Part shown: positions 1 through 8,993 of the stretch, piece by piece
Position numbering within the stretch: the stretch's first letter is position 1
How the letters are laid out: each line of letters opens with the position of its first letter
The notes under the pieces: model-generated
What the model saw: only the letters and a program-made list of their open reading frames with translations
Database searches by the model: none
Told to the model about the DNA's origin: nothing
Position numbers and translations under genes: made by a program
Origin: a bacterium
GTDB lineage: Bacteria; Sumerlaeota; Sumerlaeia; SLMS01; JAHLLQ01
DNA: 64,000 bases
Direction: 5' to 3'
Assembly: GCA_020444065.1 (NCBI GenBank)
Contig: JAHLLQ010000002.1
Location: 186,001-250,000, forward strand

Positions 1-1
1 G

Positions 2-124
2 CGGGCAAACGGAATCCCGTTCCAGTACATCACCGTACACAGCGAGAAAGGCCACGACTCCTTCCTGCTCGAACCGGACCTCTTTACGCCGCATATCCAC
101 TTCATGTTGGCGAAGAATTCGTAG
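2..124 (+). CDS. metX: Homoserine O-acetyltransferase, C-terminal fragment
   Basis: Only the last 40 codons lie in the window, in frame from base 2 to a TAG at 122-124. The motif HSEKGHDSFL matches the C-terminal catalytic-histidine block of MetX-type alpha/beta hydrolases, where GHD supplies the His of the Ser-Asp-His triad. MetX transfers acetyl from acetyl-CoA to homoserine in methionine synthesis. The tail after this motif, ending HFMLAKNS, has the expected short length. Serine O-acetyltransferase-like or succinyltransferase relatives share this block, so substrate identity is inferred. Confidence 0.7.
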   Translation, partial: RANGIPFQYITVHSEKGHDSFLLEPDLFTPHIHFMLAKNS

Positions 125-294
125 GTCCAAAAGGTTGTCGAAAGCCAACTTTGACTTGCGCGCACTCCCCGGAATCGGTTCGCATACTAGGGGTTGCGAC
201 AGATTGCCCGAGGGAGTGCAAATCGGCCTGATCGCCCTTGCGGACGGGGGGCTCGGTTTTGCATTCTTCTCACATGCCAGCTCCAGGTGGACCC

Positions 295-1146
295 ATGCGA
301 ATGACCCGAGGAAAACTCCGAATTCAGGCGGCCGGACTCAGCGACCGGGGCCTGAAACGTGGTCATAACGAGGACAGCCTGTCCGTCGTTCCAGATATCG
401 GCCTCTTTATCGTCGCAGACGGTATGGGCGGCCACAACGCCGGCGAAGTCGCCAGCCGCCAAGCTATTGAGTCGATCGTCGATTTCCTGCGTAAGGCGAC
501 CAACGACACCGATCTCACCTGGCCGTTTCCCCAGCAGCCGGATCTGGACCGCGTTGAGAATACAATTGTAGCGGCGGTCAAGCTCGCCAATCGCGACGTC
601 TGTAACCTTTCGCTGGAGCACCAGGAATACAGCGGCATGGGGACGACACTGGTCGCCATGCTGATCGACGAGAACTGCTCGCGCGTTTCGATCGCCCACG
701 TTGGCGATTCTCGCTGCTATCGCTTGCGTGACGGGAAATTCGAGCAACTGACCCTCGATCACTCCTGGGTCTCGGAGCAGTTGCAGAAGAATATCATTAC
801 CGCCGAAGAGGCGAAGAATCACCGCTGGAAGAACGTCATTACCCGCGCCCTGGGCAACAAGCTGGACGTGGAAGTCGACGTTCAGACAGAGGACATTCAC
901 TCCGGCGATCTCTTCCTTCTTTGCTCCGATGGGCTTTCCAGCATGATTGAGGATGAAGCCATTGAGAGCGTTGTCCTCGAGAAGCCCGACCTGGAAGAAT
1001 GCATCCACGGCCTGATTCGTGCGGCGAATAACTCCGGCGGCCTCGACAATATTTCGGTGATCCTGGTCCGCTTCCTGGATGCGGAGGATGGCGACGCCCC
1101 GTCCGAGGCCAGTTCGGCGCCCGACCCCGAGGATACCGACGCCTGA
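295..1146 (+). CDS. PP2C-family serine/threonine protein phosphatase
   Basis: A 283-residue soluble protein with the full set of PP2C metal-binding motifs: DRGLKRGHNEDS (residues 17-28), ADGMGGHNAGE (41-51, with the metal-binding Asp42-Gly43), GMGTT, AHVGDSRCYR, LCSDGLSSM and a final DNIS. It should remove phosphate from Ser/Thr using two Mn or Mg ions. There is no extra sensory or membrane domain. The start at ATG 295 follows AGGTGG at 5-base spacing and begins just before the conserved fold; an upstream in-frame ATG at 238 would add 19 residues unlike the family. No partner kinase is adjacent, though two degenerate kinases lie at 25-27.6 kb. Confidence 0.9.
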   Translation: MRMTRGKLRIQAAGLSDRGLKRGHNEDSLSVVPDIGLFIVADGMGGHNAGEVASRQAIESIVDFLRKATNDTDLTWPFPQQPDLDRVENTIVAAVKLANRDVCNLSLEHQEYSGMGTTLVAMLIDENCSRVSIAHVGDSRCYRLRDGKFEQLTLDHSWVSEQLQKNIITAEEAKNHRWKNVITRALGNKLDVEVDVQTEDIHSGDLFLLCSDGLSSMIEDEAIESVVLEKPDLEECIHGLIRAANNSGGLDNISVILVRFLDAEDGDAPSEASSAPDPEDTDA

Positions 1147-1173
1147 TAGCCGTCTGCTCAGCGAGAAACTCCG

Positions 1174-1208
1174 ATCCGCCGCTTTCCCGCGGCGGATTCG
1201 TTCTTTTC
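1174..1208 (+). terminator. Rho-independent terminator after the PP2C gene
   Basis: A perfect 9-bp stem (1174-1182 with 1189-1197) encloses a 6-base loop and is followed by the T-rich tract TTCTTTT. It begins 27 bases after the stop codon. Confidence 0.8.
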
Positions 1209-1461
1209 ACGGTCCCAATTATCCATATCTGCCAGGGCCTTGGCCCAAAATGATCACCATGTGTGCTTGACGCCCATGCCAATTGCTGTACCAACTGCCG
1301 TCTTGATCCTTGGTTTAGGGGGCTATGTCAAAGTGCTAGCTCAATTAAATCAGTGATCTGCAAGACGGAGGACTGGATGGCGAGGGAGAGCGTATGGTGT
1401 TTGCCAAAGGGACGGTCGCAACAGCATCCAACTCCACAATCTCAAAGAAGGAACGGTTTTC
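1209..1461 (+). other. Leader region of the secretin-like gene; no gene seen
   Basis: The gap between the phosphatase terminator and the secretin-like gene has no convincing ORF. It holds a TTGACG hexamer at 1267-1272 that could serve as a -35 element, but no good -10 at standard spacing. The ribosome-binding sequence AAGGA lies just before ATG 1462. No riboswitch fold was recognised by eye. Confidence 0.4.
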
Positions 1462-2898
1462 ATGATGAAGCGTTCGATTCTTCCAATCACCGCTTTGCTG
1501 TTTGGCACGGCCGCGCTACCCGCATTGGCACCCGCTCAGACTCGCGCAGAGTTTGAAATCCAGTCAGAGGTTCCAGCCTCTGCTGCAAGCAACTCAGAAT
1601 TCCCGTGGTACTCCAAGTACTACGACACGACCCAGGACGTGCTGCTGCGCACGACCCGTCAGAAGAACAACTACATCGTCAAGACCTTCCCCATCTACAA
1701 TACCGACGCCATCGAGATTCAGTCCTACCTGCTTCGCTCCACGGCTTTCGAAAACGCCGTCGTCGAAGTGATGGGCAAGGAAGGCGTTGTCGACCCGAAG
1801 ACCGGCAAGGACGTTCAATTCCTGATCGTCACGGCACCGGACTTCATGATGCCTGGCATCACCGAAACCGTCGAACTGACCGACGTCGAAGGCTTCGTGT
1901 TCTTCGACGGCACCGGCGCCACCAATGAGAATGGCGTTCCGGGTGCTTTGACCTACGTTGGCAAGCACCGCACGGCCAGCCAGTTGATCAGCATTCTCGG
2001 CGGCACGGAACTCGGCAACGTCGGCGCATTCCTGTTCCCGCCATTCGCGGACAACACGCTGAACACCGTCTACGTCGTAGAAAACCCCACGGACATCGCC
2101 GACGACCTGGCCGCACTGGCTGCTTTCGACAAGCCGCCTCTGCAGGTGGAGATCAAAGCCACCGTCTACGAACTCAGCGACGGCGACGGCTCGACGCTCG
2201 GCCTTGACTGGAGCGCGTGGAAGCGCTGGGTCTCCGGCAACTTCAACTTCACCTACGGCAACAGCTTCGATTCGACGGTCGTGAAGTCCTACTCCGCGCT
2301 GCTTGATCTGAACGCTGCCGTCCTCACCGAGTTCCTCGAGTACCTCGTGGACGAGGGCAAAGCCAACATCGTTACGCAGACCTCCATTACTGCCACGAAC
2401 GACTTCGATCCGAGCGATGCCACCGGCCAGCCGGGCCGCGTCGCGCGAATCTTCAGCGGCAACATCCTGCCGTTCTATCTGAACGACAGCGCTACCGCCG
2501 ACGTTCCCGTCTCTCCCGAGCGCAAGGATGTCCAGGAAGGCGTCGAACTGCTGATCACCCCGTACATCGCCTCGCAGAGCGTCAGTCTTGACGTCGACGT
2601 GACGGTCAACAGCCTGATCGGCTACGTCCCCGAGACGCACTACCCGATCATCAGCGCCCAGGAAGCAACATCGTTCAACAACCTCGGCTTCGGCGAGACG
2701 ATGGTCATCGGTGGCCTCGAGCGCACAGTTACCATCACCGAAGAGACTGGCTTCCCCTTGCTGAAGGACATCCCCGTCGCCGGTTACCTGTTCAAGAAGG
2801 AATCCAAGGCAACCCGCAAGTCGAAGCTGATCATCACGCTGACCCCGACACTCAAGCAGTACAACGAGACTGATGAAGTCAATCTGACGATGTACTGA
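1462..2898 (+). CDS. Secretin-like protein (type II/III secretin and PilQ superfamily)
   Basis: A 478-residue exported protein with a Sec signal peptide of about 26 residues (cleavage near APAQ-TRA). The C-terminal half carries secretin signatures: VEIKATVYELSDGD, ANIVTQTSI, EGVELLITPYIA, and GETMVIGGLERT followed by TGFPLLKDIPVAGYLF and KLIITLTP. These form the beta-barrel gate of GspD, PilQ and related outer-membrane rings. The N-terminal part (residues 40-210) may hold one or two N-domains but is divergent. It stands alone, without other secretion genes beside it; a complete PilB/GspE ATPase lies 51 kb away. At under 500 residues it is shorter than GspD. It is flanked by terminators, so probably monocistronic. 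Confidence 0.8.
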   Translation: MMKRSILPITALLFGTAALPALAPAQTRAEFEIQSEVPASAASNSEFPWYSKYYDTTQDVLLRTTRQKNNYIVKTFPIYNTDAIEIQSYLLRSTAFENAVVEVMGKEGVVDPKTGKDVQFLIVTAPDFMMPGITETVELTDVEGFVFFDGTGATNENGVPGALTYVGKHRTASQLISILGGTELGNVGAFLFPPFADNTLNTVYVVENPTDIADDLAALAAFDKPPLQVEIKATVYELSDGDGSTLGLDWSAWKRWVSGNFNFTYGNSFDSTVVKSYSALLDLNAAVLTEFLEYLVDEGKANIVTQTSITATNDFDPSDATGQPGRVARIFSGNILPFYLNDSATADVPVSPERKDVQEGVELLITPYIASQSVSLDVDVTVNSLIGYVPETHYPIISAQEATSFNNLGFGETMVIGGLERTVTITEETGFPLLKDIPVAGYLFKKESKATRKSKLIITLTPTLKQYNETDEVNLTMY

Positions 2899-2933
2899 TT
2901 CACCGTTCCGGATTGGAATGGCTGAATGAAATC

Positions 2934-2958
2934 GGGGCGCTCCGCAGAGGAGCGCCCC
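2934..2958. terminator. Hairpin between convergent genes, probable shared terminator
   Basis: A perfect 10-bp GC-rich stem (2934-2943 with 2949-2958) and 5-base loop sits between the secretin-like gene and the convergent TPR-like gene. The T tracts on either side are weak. Confidence 0.6.
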
Positions 2959-2987
2959 ATTCGTATCTAAGTGATCCTCCGTTTGGA

Positions 2988-5207
2988 CTAATCGTCCAGT
3001 TGATCCAGGAAGTTGATCTCGATCGGGGGAGCGGCGTGGATTTCCAGCCCGACCTTCTTCGCTTCCTGAACGATGGCGGGAACGTCGCACTTCCAATCTT
3101 CCGGGAGCTTCGCGATGTACTCCTTCGCGTCTTGAGGCTTCTCGGCCCGTTGTGCTGCGATGGCCATGGTCGCGTTTGCCTGCGGACCAAGTTCCATACT
3201 GATGTTCCCCGCCACCAGTCCCTCGTAAGCGGCCTGGGCATCCGGATTCGCGACGGCTTCGACGAGCATCATCATCCATGGATTCTTCGCGAACTTGGTG
3301 CGAGCTGTATCGAGCGTGTACTCGGCCTCAGCGTAATTACCAGACATTGCTTTTGCCAAAGCAGTATATGCCTCAAGATAGGCGGGGTCCTCGGACATGA
3401 AAACCGAGAAGATCGTCTCAATGTGTCTCGCCAGGAACTCGTACCTGTTGAATCTCTTCTGGGCCCTGACCAGGGCATCCCACTGACCGTTGACGAAGTA
3501 ATCCTCGAGCATGCAGAACCATGCACGTCCGAACCACAGGTTTGCGAATGACTCCTTCTTCTCTTCCGGGAAGTCAGGATACTCGGCTGCAATCTGGCGC
3601 GCGATCTCGCGCTCTCCCAACAATGCAGCAATCGTGTAGGAGAAAGCTGCACCTTCTCGATTGTTGTACTTGTCCCACGTCCTTTGCGCGCCTTGACGCA
3701 ATTGCGCATTCGCTTTGGGGTACAACCTGGCAAACTCGAGCAGCATGTCGTCGCCATTCCCCGTTTCCTTCAGTGCCTCCTCTACGCAGTACCCATAGGC
3801 GAGCTTGCCAAAGGCGCCATTGTTCAGACGATAGTCCATTGCTTCGTCTACCAATGCAAAGGCTTCGCGGTGCGATCCTCCCCACCTTGGCCTCGCATAA
3901 TGAATCGCATAATCCCAAGGGCGAACGTAGTCGGGGAACTCCTGCTTGCAAACATCGAGAAGATGGCTGGCCTCTTCTCTCAATCCCGACTCGTAGTATT
4001 TCGCCAGGAGGTTGCAGGTTACCCACGGGTACCCTCCCATCTCCTCGTGCAACTCCTCGCAAATCTTGACGGCTTGTGTGCGGTACCTCTTGTATTTTGC
4101 CGCCTGCTTCATCGAGAGCGCGCTCCATCCCTTTGTTCCACGCCAGCCGGATCCCGCCATTCCGTAACCAAGCGAGAGGTAGGCCTTGTTTGCGAGTGTA
4201 TCGGCTGCCGACTCACTCCACTTCTCAATATCTGTAGAGTAGCGCTCCCAATTGACCGGTTGCACGAACCTCTCAAACATCAGCTCTTCTTGGAATGTGT
4301 AGATGTAGAATGTAGCGTGACGCGCAGTATTCGGGAAGGCGTGGAGGTAACGAAGGTAGCCCGGTGCGCCCGCAACCGGACCGCGGAGAATTCGGCTCGC
4401 CATTCCGCTGACCAGATAGGCCGCGGCGGGCTTTCCCTCCTCCTTGAGTTTGTCCGTCATCTGGCCGATCAAAGAAGTCGGCTGGTGTGTTTCCCATCGC
4501 GACAGTAGAAACCAGTACCAGGCTGCGTAGTTTTCCACGTCGGCGAGAATCACCTGGGTGCTCACTTCGGAGTCCAGCGGATCGATGAAATTCTTGTAGA
4601 GATCACCTCGTGTGCTGACAATCTCCGGCCCGAAAATCGGTGCCTCGAAATACTTCGCCTGGCTCGCCTCCAGGGGCCAGCCCATCTCCTCGAGAATCCA
4701 CGCCGCCATCTTCCACGCCAACTCGATATCGTTTCCTTCAGGAACCTCGAAATCCCTCTCTCGTTTCGCGTCCGGCGTTGTCAGGATACAGTGGGCAGCC
4801 CACATTCCATCGTTCTCGGCCCAAGTGCCAGTGACAATGTGCGTGCCACCGTAGAACTTGATCACCTTCTCCAGGTGCTTGGGATTTCGGGCGATGCGCT
4901 TATCGGGATCCCAAGGAGCCATCGCTGTCAGCTCATCGAGAATCTTGTTCGTCGGTGCCACACCGATGCCGTCCGGCGTCCAGATGGAGAAATACAGCTC
5001 CGTGAACTCCGCGGCGTTCTGCATCTCCTTCTCGAAGATACCATCCTTCTCCAATGGGAATACCGCCAGAATCGGAATGGCAGCCTTAACTTCGGATTCC
5101 GTTTCCTCGCTTCCTTCTGCCGCGCAGGCAATCCCGCAGAGCAGAAGCGCAGCTGTCAGAAGCGACACGTTCACAAGCACGCCGAAGCGACATTTCTTGT
5201 TCTTCAT
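2988..5207 (-). CDS. Large exported protein of unknown function, helical-repeat type
   Basis: 739 residues. The N-terminus has basic residues and a hydrophobic core (residues 10-28) ending CAA-EG, a Sec signal; the cysteines here do not form a good lipobox. A first domain (about 35-190) contains a stretch like the TolB/FlgO N-terminal fold (AIPILAVFPLEKDG, then GGTHIVTGTW). The remainder is alpha-helical with TPR-like spacing of aromatic and alanine residues, for example around 440-660. It is followed by a hairpin and converges on the secretin gene. No enzyme motif was found, so I give no function beyond a likely periplasmic scaffold. Confidence 0.75.
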   Translation of the reverse strand: MKNKKCRFGVLVNVSLLTAALLLCGIACAAEGSEETESEVKAAIPILAVFPLEKDGIFEKEMQNAAEFTELYFSIWTPDGIGVAPTNKILDELTAMAPWDPDKRIARNPKHLEKVIKFYGGTHIVTGTWAENDGMWAAHCILTTPDAKRERDFEVPEGNDIELAWKMAAWILEEMGWPLEASQAKYFEAPIFGPEIVSTRGDLYKNFIDPLDSEVSTQVILADVENYAAWYWFLLSRWETHQPTSLIGQMTDKLKEEGKPAAAYLVSGMASRILRGPVAGAPGYLRYLHAFPNTARHATFYIYTFQEELMFERFVQPVNWERYSTDIEKWSESAADTLANKAYLSLGYGMAGSGWRGTKGWSALSMKQAAKYKRYRTQAVKICEELHEEMGGYPWVTCNLLAKYYESGLREEASHLLDVCKQEFPDYVRPWDYAIHYARPRWGGSHREAFALVDEAMDYRLNNGAFGKLAYGYCVEEALKETGNGDDMLLEFARLYPKANAQLRQGAQRTWDKYNNREGAAFSYTIAALLGEREIARQIAAEYPDFPEEKKESFANLWFGRAWFCMLEDYFVNGQWDALVRAQKRFNRYEFLARHIETIFSVFMSEDPAYLEAYTALAKAMSGNYAEAEYTLDTARTKFAKNPWMMMLVEAVANPDAQAAYEGLVAGNISMELGPQANATMAIAAQRAEKPQDAKEYIAKLPEDWKCDVPAIVQEAKKVGLEIHAAPPIEINFLDQLDD

Positions 5208-5317
5208 CGGAAAGTCTCCCCTCTTTCCACGCCCGAAGGCGAATCAATGTTGTTTCCGGATACCAGAAACGGGAACCGAGGCGCAATCCTTTAACCACAC
5301 CTGTTCTTTTGAGAATG

Positions 5318-5359
5318 TAGAACAAAACAAAGACGCTCCGATCAGCAATGATCGGAGCG
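5318..5359 (-). terminator. Terminator of the tRNA-Pro gene
   Basis: Reading the minus strand, a perfect 11-bp stem (5349-5359 with 5334-5344) and a 4-base loop is followed by a run rich in T (TCTTTGTTTTGTTC). It lies 22 bases past the tRNA 3' end. Confidence 0.85.
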
Positions 5360-5381
5360 AAAGATGGGAGCTCTTATTGAA

Positions 5382-5459
5382 TGGTCGGGGTGGCGGGACT
5401 CGAACCCGCGACCTCACGCTCCCGAAGCGTGCGCGCTAGCCAGACTGCGCCACACCCCG
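5382..5459 (-). tRNA. tRNA-Pro (anticodon CGG)
   Basis: On the minus strand a complete cloverleaf can be folded: acceptor CGGGGTG paired with CACCCCG, anticodon stem CACGC/GCGTG around loop TTCGGGA (anticodon CGG, reading codon CCG), and T-arm GCGGG-TTCGAGT-CCCGC. Discriminator A is at 5385 and CCA is encoded at 5382-5384. This gene rules out the N-terminal extension of the pssA reading frame on the other strand. Confidence 0.95.
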
Positions 5460-5594
5460 ACGCGAGGGTCCTTGGGTGCCTCAACCCGCCCCGGCGGTCA
5501 ACGGGAAATTCCGCCAATCCCGGAAAAACCCGATCGCTGCACCCGTGCGCATTCCCCTTTCCACCGCGGCCCGGTTCTCGGTAACACTAAGCCC

Positions 5595-6410
5595 ATGAAG
5601 CGAAGTCCATCCAGACCCGTCTATGTAATCCCCAACCTGCTGACCAGCGCCGCGCTGTTCAGCGGGCTCTGCTCGCTGATCATGGCGTCCCACGGCGAGT
5701 ATATCAGGGCCTGCTACTTGATCCTGCTGGCAGCCGTGCTGGATGGCCTGGATGGACCGGTCGCACGATGGACTCGAACCTCCAGTTCCTTCGGCCTCCA
5801 ATTCGACTCGCTCGCGGATGTGGTCTCATTCGGCGTGGCTCCGGCTTTCCTGATGTACACCAAGCTCCACGCCATCGACGAGGCGATCAGCCTGCCCAAC
5901 TGGGCACCGCGCATGGCCATCGGCGTGAGTACGCTCTACGCCATCACCGGGGCGATCCGCCTGGCGCGTTTCAATGTGCAGGTCGAGGACGAGGAAAAGA
6001 CCCATTTCACCGGCCTTCCGATTCCGGCTGCGGCCGGTACGGTAATTTCCACCTTTCTGGTGATCGAGGTCTACCAACTCCCCGATCGCGCCAGCCTGCA
6101 TCGTGCGATCATGGTACTGATGGTTGTACTTTCCTATCTGATGGTCAGCACCATCCCGTTCCCGAGCCTGAAAGGCATCCATCGCCGTACGCGGCGTTCC
6201 TTTCGCATGCTCGTTACCGTCGTGTTCGCGATCTGGCTGATGATCATGTTCCACCAGCACATCCCCGCCTTTGCCTTCCTGGGCTTCCTGGGTTATCTGA
6301 TCTACTCCCTGACCACCGCTATTCGGACCAAGCGCAGGCTCGCCTCGTTCTCACCCGGCGAGATTCTGACGCCCGTGCCGCTCGACGGGAAGGACGAGGA
6401 CCAGAAGTGA
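5595..6410 (+). CDS. pssA: CDP-diacylglycerol--serine O-phosphatidyltransferase
   Basis: A 271-residue integral membrane enzyme that joins CDP-diacylglycerol and serine to make phosphatidylserine, the precursor of phosphatidylethanolamine. It has the CDP-alcohol phosphatidyltransferase motif DG-x2-AR-x8-G-x3-D-x3-D at residues 53-75 and about six to eight hydrophobic helices. ATG 5595 was chosen because upstream codons run through the tRNA gene. Its stop codon overlaps the GTG start of rsmB. The acidic and basic C-terminal tail (residues 245-271) is cytoplasmic in character. A phosphatidylglycerophosphate synthase is the main alternative, but length and the PNLLTS N-terminus fit the Bacillus-type PssA. 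Confidence 0.88.
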   Translation: MKRSPSRPVYVIPNLLTSAALFSGLCSLIMASHGEYIRACYLILLAAVLDGLDGPVARWTRTSSSFGLQFDSLADVVSFGVAPAFLMYTKLHAIDEAISLPNWAPRMAIGVSTLYAITGAIRLARFNVQVEDEEKTHFTGLPIPAAAGTVISTFLVIEVYQLPDRASLHRAIMVLMVVLSYLMVSTIPFPSLKGIHRRTRRSFRMLVTVVFAIWLMIMFHQHIPAFAFLGFLGYLIYSLTTAIRTKRRLASFSPGEILTPVPLDGKDEDQK

Positions 6411-7801
6411 GTTCTCGGCCTCGCACCACGCATCGCTCCGCGCCACCATCGCCAGCCCGCAAGGCGGCTCACGCCGTCCTGATGCAGATCGACGCGCCAA
6501 AGGCACCGGGCCTGGATGCCCTGCTAGAGGAAGAGAACCGTCGTGTGAAACTCAGTGCCGTGGATTTCGGCCTCGCGCGCGAGATCGCATTCGGCGTGGC
6601 GCGCAATCGTCTCTGGCTGGAAGAACTCGTGAATCGCTTCCTGCGCGAGCCACTCAAGCCGGAGGCTGCCGCCGTGAAGATGGCGCTGCTGGTCGGTGCT
6701 TACCAGGTGGCCTTCCTTGATCGCATTCCAATCCACGCGGCCGTCGATGAGACGGTTCGTTTGGCCGCGGCTCAGCCCCGCGGGCGCAACTTCCGCGGCC
6801 TTACGAATGCTGTCATGCGGCGAATCTCCGAGCTTTCTCCCGCACAGCGCCGCCCCGATCCCAAGACGCGTTGGCCTCTTCGTTGTTCGGTGCCCCAAGA
6901 GTCCATCGACCTTGTGGCGACAGTCCTGCCGTCGCAGGAACTGGAACCCTTCTTTGCCGCAAGTAACGAGACCGCGCCGCTTTGTTTGCGGCTGCGTGGC
7001 GTGAACGATGAACTGAAGCGTCAGGTTCGCGGTGAAATCGACGAGGCCTCGGACGGCGACGCGACCATTCGCAAATCCCAGTGGCTGGACGACTGCATGA
7101 TCGTTGCGGGGCGTGCGTTGCATCCGGAGCGCCTTCTCTCGTTCCGCACCGGCCGTGTGACGGTCGAAGACGAAGGCGCGCAGTTGGCATGTCTGCTGGG
7201 CTGTTCGGATGCCGGGCCTCGCGTGCTCGATCTCTGCGCTGCGCCCGGCGGAAAGACTGCCCACCTGTGCGATCATCTTGGTGCGGAATCCTCCGTGACC
7301 GCCTGCGACGTCAGCGACGCAAAACTCTCCCGCTTGCGCGAGACGTTGACGCGACTTTCGCTCGATGAACGCGTCGAACTGGCGAAGTCGGATCAGATCC
7401 TCGCGAAAGCCCGCACCGGCTCTTTTGATCTTGTGCTTGTCGATGCGCCTTGTTTGGGACTTGGAACGCTGCGCCGTCATCCGGAGATTCGCTATCGCCG
7501 CAGTTCAGAAAGCCTCGAACAGATTGTGAAGATCCAACGCGAGTTGCTGACCCGCGCCTCCCGTCTCGTTTCGGCCGGCGGCCTTCTCGTCTACACATTG
7601 TGCAGTGTCACGGCCCAGGAAGCCGAGGAAACAGTTGAGGCCTTCCTCGGTGCGAACCGCAGTTTTCAACTCGCCGACGCACCCTCCAATCTGCCTTTCG
7701 ATGTCGCGCCGTTCCGCACCGAGTCGGGACTCTTCCGGACTTGGACGCACCGCCACGGCTGCGACTCCTTCACCATTGCTCGCTTTCGGAGAAACTCGTG
7801 A
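6407..7801 (+). CDS. rsmB: 16S rRNA (cytosine-967-C5)-methyltransferase
   Basis: 464 residues. An N-terminal NusB-like RNA-binding domain (about 20-150) is followed by a Rossmann methyltransferase with DLCAAPGGK (from residue 275) for S-adenosylmethionine. Both catalytic cysteines of RNA m5C methyltransferases are present: Cys349 in DAPC and Cys399 in YTLCS. The enzyme methylates C967 of 16S rRNA in E. coli. The GTG start at 6407 overlaps the pssA stop as GTGA, and its own stop overlaps the tgt start in the same way, so the three genes are translationally coupled. An ATG at 6482 is the first methionine, but it would cut into the NusB domain. Confidence 0.9.
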   Translation: MSSRPRTTHRSAPPSPARKAAHAVLMQIDAPKAPGLDALLEEENRRVKLSAVDFGLAREIAFGVARNRLWLEELVNRFLREPLKPEAAAVKMALLVGAYQVAFLDRIPIHAAVDETVRLAAAQPRGRNFRGLTNAVMRRISELSPAQRRPDPKTRWPLRCSVPQESIDLVATVLPSQELEPFFAASNETAPLCLRLRGVNDELKRQVRGEIDEASDGDATIRKSQWLDDCMIVAGRALHPERLLSFRTGRVTVEDEGAQLACLLGCSDAGPRVLDLCAAPGGKTAHLCDHLGAESSVTACDVSDAKLSRLRETLTRLSLDERVELAKSDQILAKARTGSFDLVLVDAPCLGLGTLRRHPEIRYRRSSESLEQIVKIQRELLTRASRLVSAGGLLVYTLCSVTAQEAEETVEAFLGANRSFQLADAPSNLPFDVAPFRTESGLFRTWTHRHGCDSFTIARFRRNS

Positions 7802-8925
7802 CATCGCCCTTCCAGTTCACCGTTCAAGCCACCGACGGAACGGCCCGCCGTGGCTTGTTCAAAACACCGCACGGAGACGTACAGACGCCGTGCTTCATGC
7901 CCGTGGGAACAAAGGCAACGGTGAAGGCGCTGACGCCTCGCGATTTGCGCGAGATGGGATCGCAGATCATCCTCGCCAACACCTTTCATCTGCATCTCCG
8001 CCCTGGCGAAGATGTCGTGGAAGAACTCGGCGAGTTGCATGGCTTCATGCGTTACGACGGGCCGATCCTGACGGACTCCGGCGGCTTTCAGGTCTTTAGT
8101 CTGGCCGATCTTCGCAAGGTCGACGAGCAGGGCGTCGCATTTCGTTCTCCAATCGACGGCAAACTGATCGAGCTCACGCCCGAGAAAGCCATGGGCATTC
8201 AGCGCAAACTTGGCTCGAACATCTGCATGGCATTCGACGAGTGCCCGACGGCCGTCATGGCGGGGGAGGAGTTACGCCATTCTACCGAGCGCACGTTGCG
8301 CTGGCTGGAACGTTGCCTTTCGGTAGAGCTGAAACCACACCAAACGATCTTCCCGATCGTGCAGGGTGGCATGGAAGCCGACCTGCGCTCTGAGTCCGCA
8401 TCGCGCACAGTGGGACTTGCTTCGGACGCGCGCGGGTTTGCAATTGGCGGCTTGTCGGTCGGCGAAACGCGCGACGTGACCTACCGAATGCTGGAAGTCT
8501 CCGTCGCGGAATTGCCGAAGGATCGTCCGCGTTACATGATGGGCGTTGGCACGCCGGAAGATCTGATTTGGGCGGTCGAACGCGGCGTGGATCTGTTTGA
8601 CTGCGTCCTGCCGTCCCGCAATGCGCGCAATGCGCGCGTCTCTCATCCGGATGGACCGATGAATCTCCGCAACGCGATGTACGCGCGCGATCCGCGTCCG
8701 ATTCAGGAAGATTGCGATTGTCCCGCATGTGCCGGCGGATTCTCTCGCGGCTATCAGCATCATCTGCACAAGCAGAAAGAGATCCTTGCCAGCATCCTGG
8801 CCACGCAACACAACGTGCGTTCATTGCTGCGCATGTGCGAAGAAATGCGTCTCGCCATCGAAGCCGGGGAATGGGCCGACTTCAAGTCACGTTACTTCCG
8901 CGACAAACAGAGCACCCCCAACTGA
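7798..8925 (+). CDS. tgt: tRNA-guanine transglycosylase
   Basis: 375 residues, the length of E. coli Tgt. It exchanges guanine-34 of GUN anticodons for preQ1 in queuosine synthesis. Visible hallmarks are the catalytic aspartates Asp93 (DSGGFQVFS) and Asp268 (DLFDCVLPSRN), and the zinc site Cys306, Cys308, Cys311 with a histidine near 338 (QHN). The GTG start at 7798 overlaps the rsmB stop by GTGA and gives the standard N-terminus FQFTVQATDG. queC and queE, which make the preQ1 precursor, are 10 kb away on the other strand. Confidence 0.95.
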   Translation: MTSPFQFTVQATDGTARRGLFKTPHGDVQTPCFMPVGTKATVKALTPRDLREMGSQIILANTFHLHLRPGEDVVEELGELHGFMRYDGPILTDSGGFQVFSLADLRKVDEQGVAFRSPIDGKLIELTPEKAMGIQRKLGSNICMAFDECPTAVMAGEELRHSTERTLRWLERCLSVELKPHQTIFPIVQGGMEADLRSESASRTVGLASDARGFAIGGLSVGETRDVTYRMLEVSVAELPKDRPRYMMGVGTPEDLIWAVERGVDLFDCVLPSRNARNARVSHPDGPMNLRNAMYARDPRPIQEDCDCPACAGGFSRGYQHHLHKQKEILASILATQHNVRSLLRMCEEMRLAIEAGEWADFKSRYFRDKQSTPN

Positions 8926-8935
8926 TGCAAATCAA

Positions 8936-8969
8936 AAAGACCCGTCCTCATGAGCGAGGACGGGTCTTT
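8936..8969. terminator. Bidirectional terminator between tgt and the HExxH protein gene
   Basis: A perfect 14-bp stem (8936-8949 with 8956-8969), 6-base loop, flanked by A-rich sequence on the left and TCTTT on the right, so it can work in both directions for these convergent genes. Confidence 0.9.
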
Positions 8970-8993
8970 GCATTTGCTCTGCGATGTTTCTGC

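Noticed and set aside
1267-1294. Promoter with TTGACG before the secretin-like gene
   Set aside because: No convincing -10 hexamer at 16-18 bases.
1594-3279. 561-codon open frame on the minus strand opposite the secretin-like gene
   Set aside because: Opposite strand of a gene with clear secretin motifs; no recognisable domain, and it would also overlap the end of the convergent gene.
5364-5594. N-terminal extension of pssA
   Set aside because: The extension is the antisense of tRNA-Pro; the enzyme starts at ATG 5595.
6407-8925. Long frame beginning at 5768 that runs into rsmB
   Set aside because: The part before 6407 overlaps pssA in another frame; the methyltransferase starts at GTG 6407.
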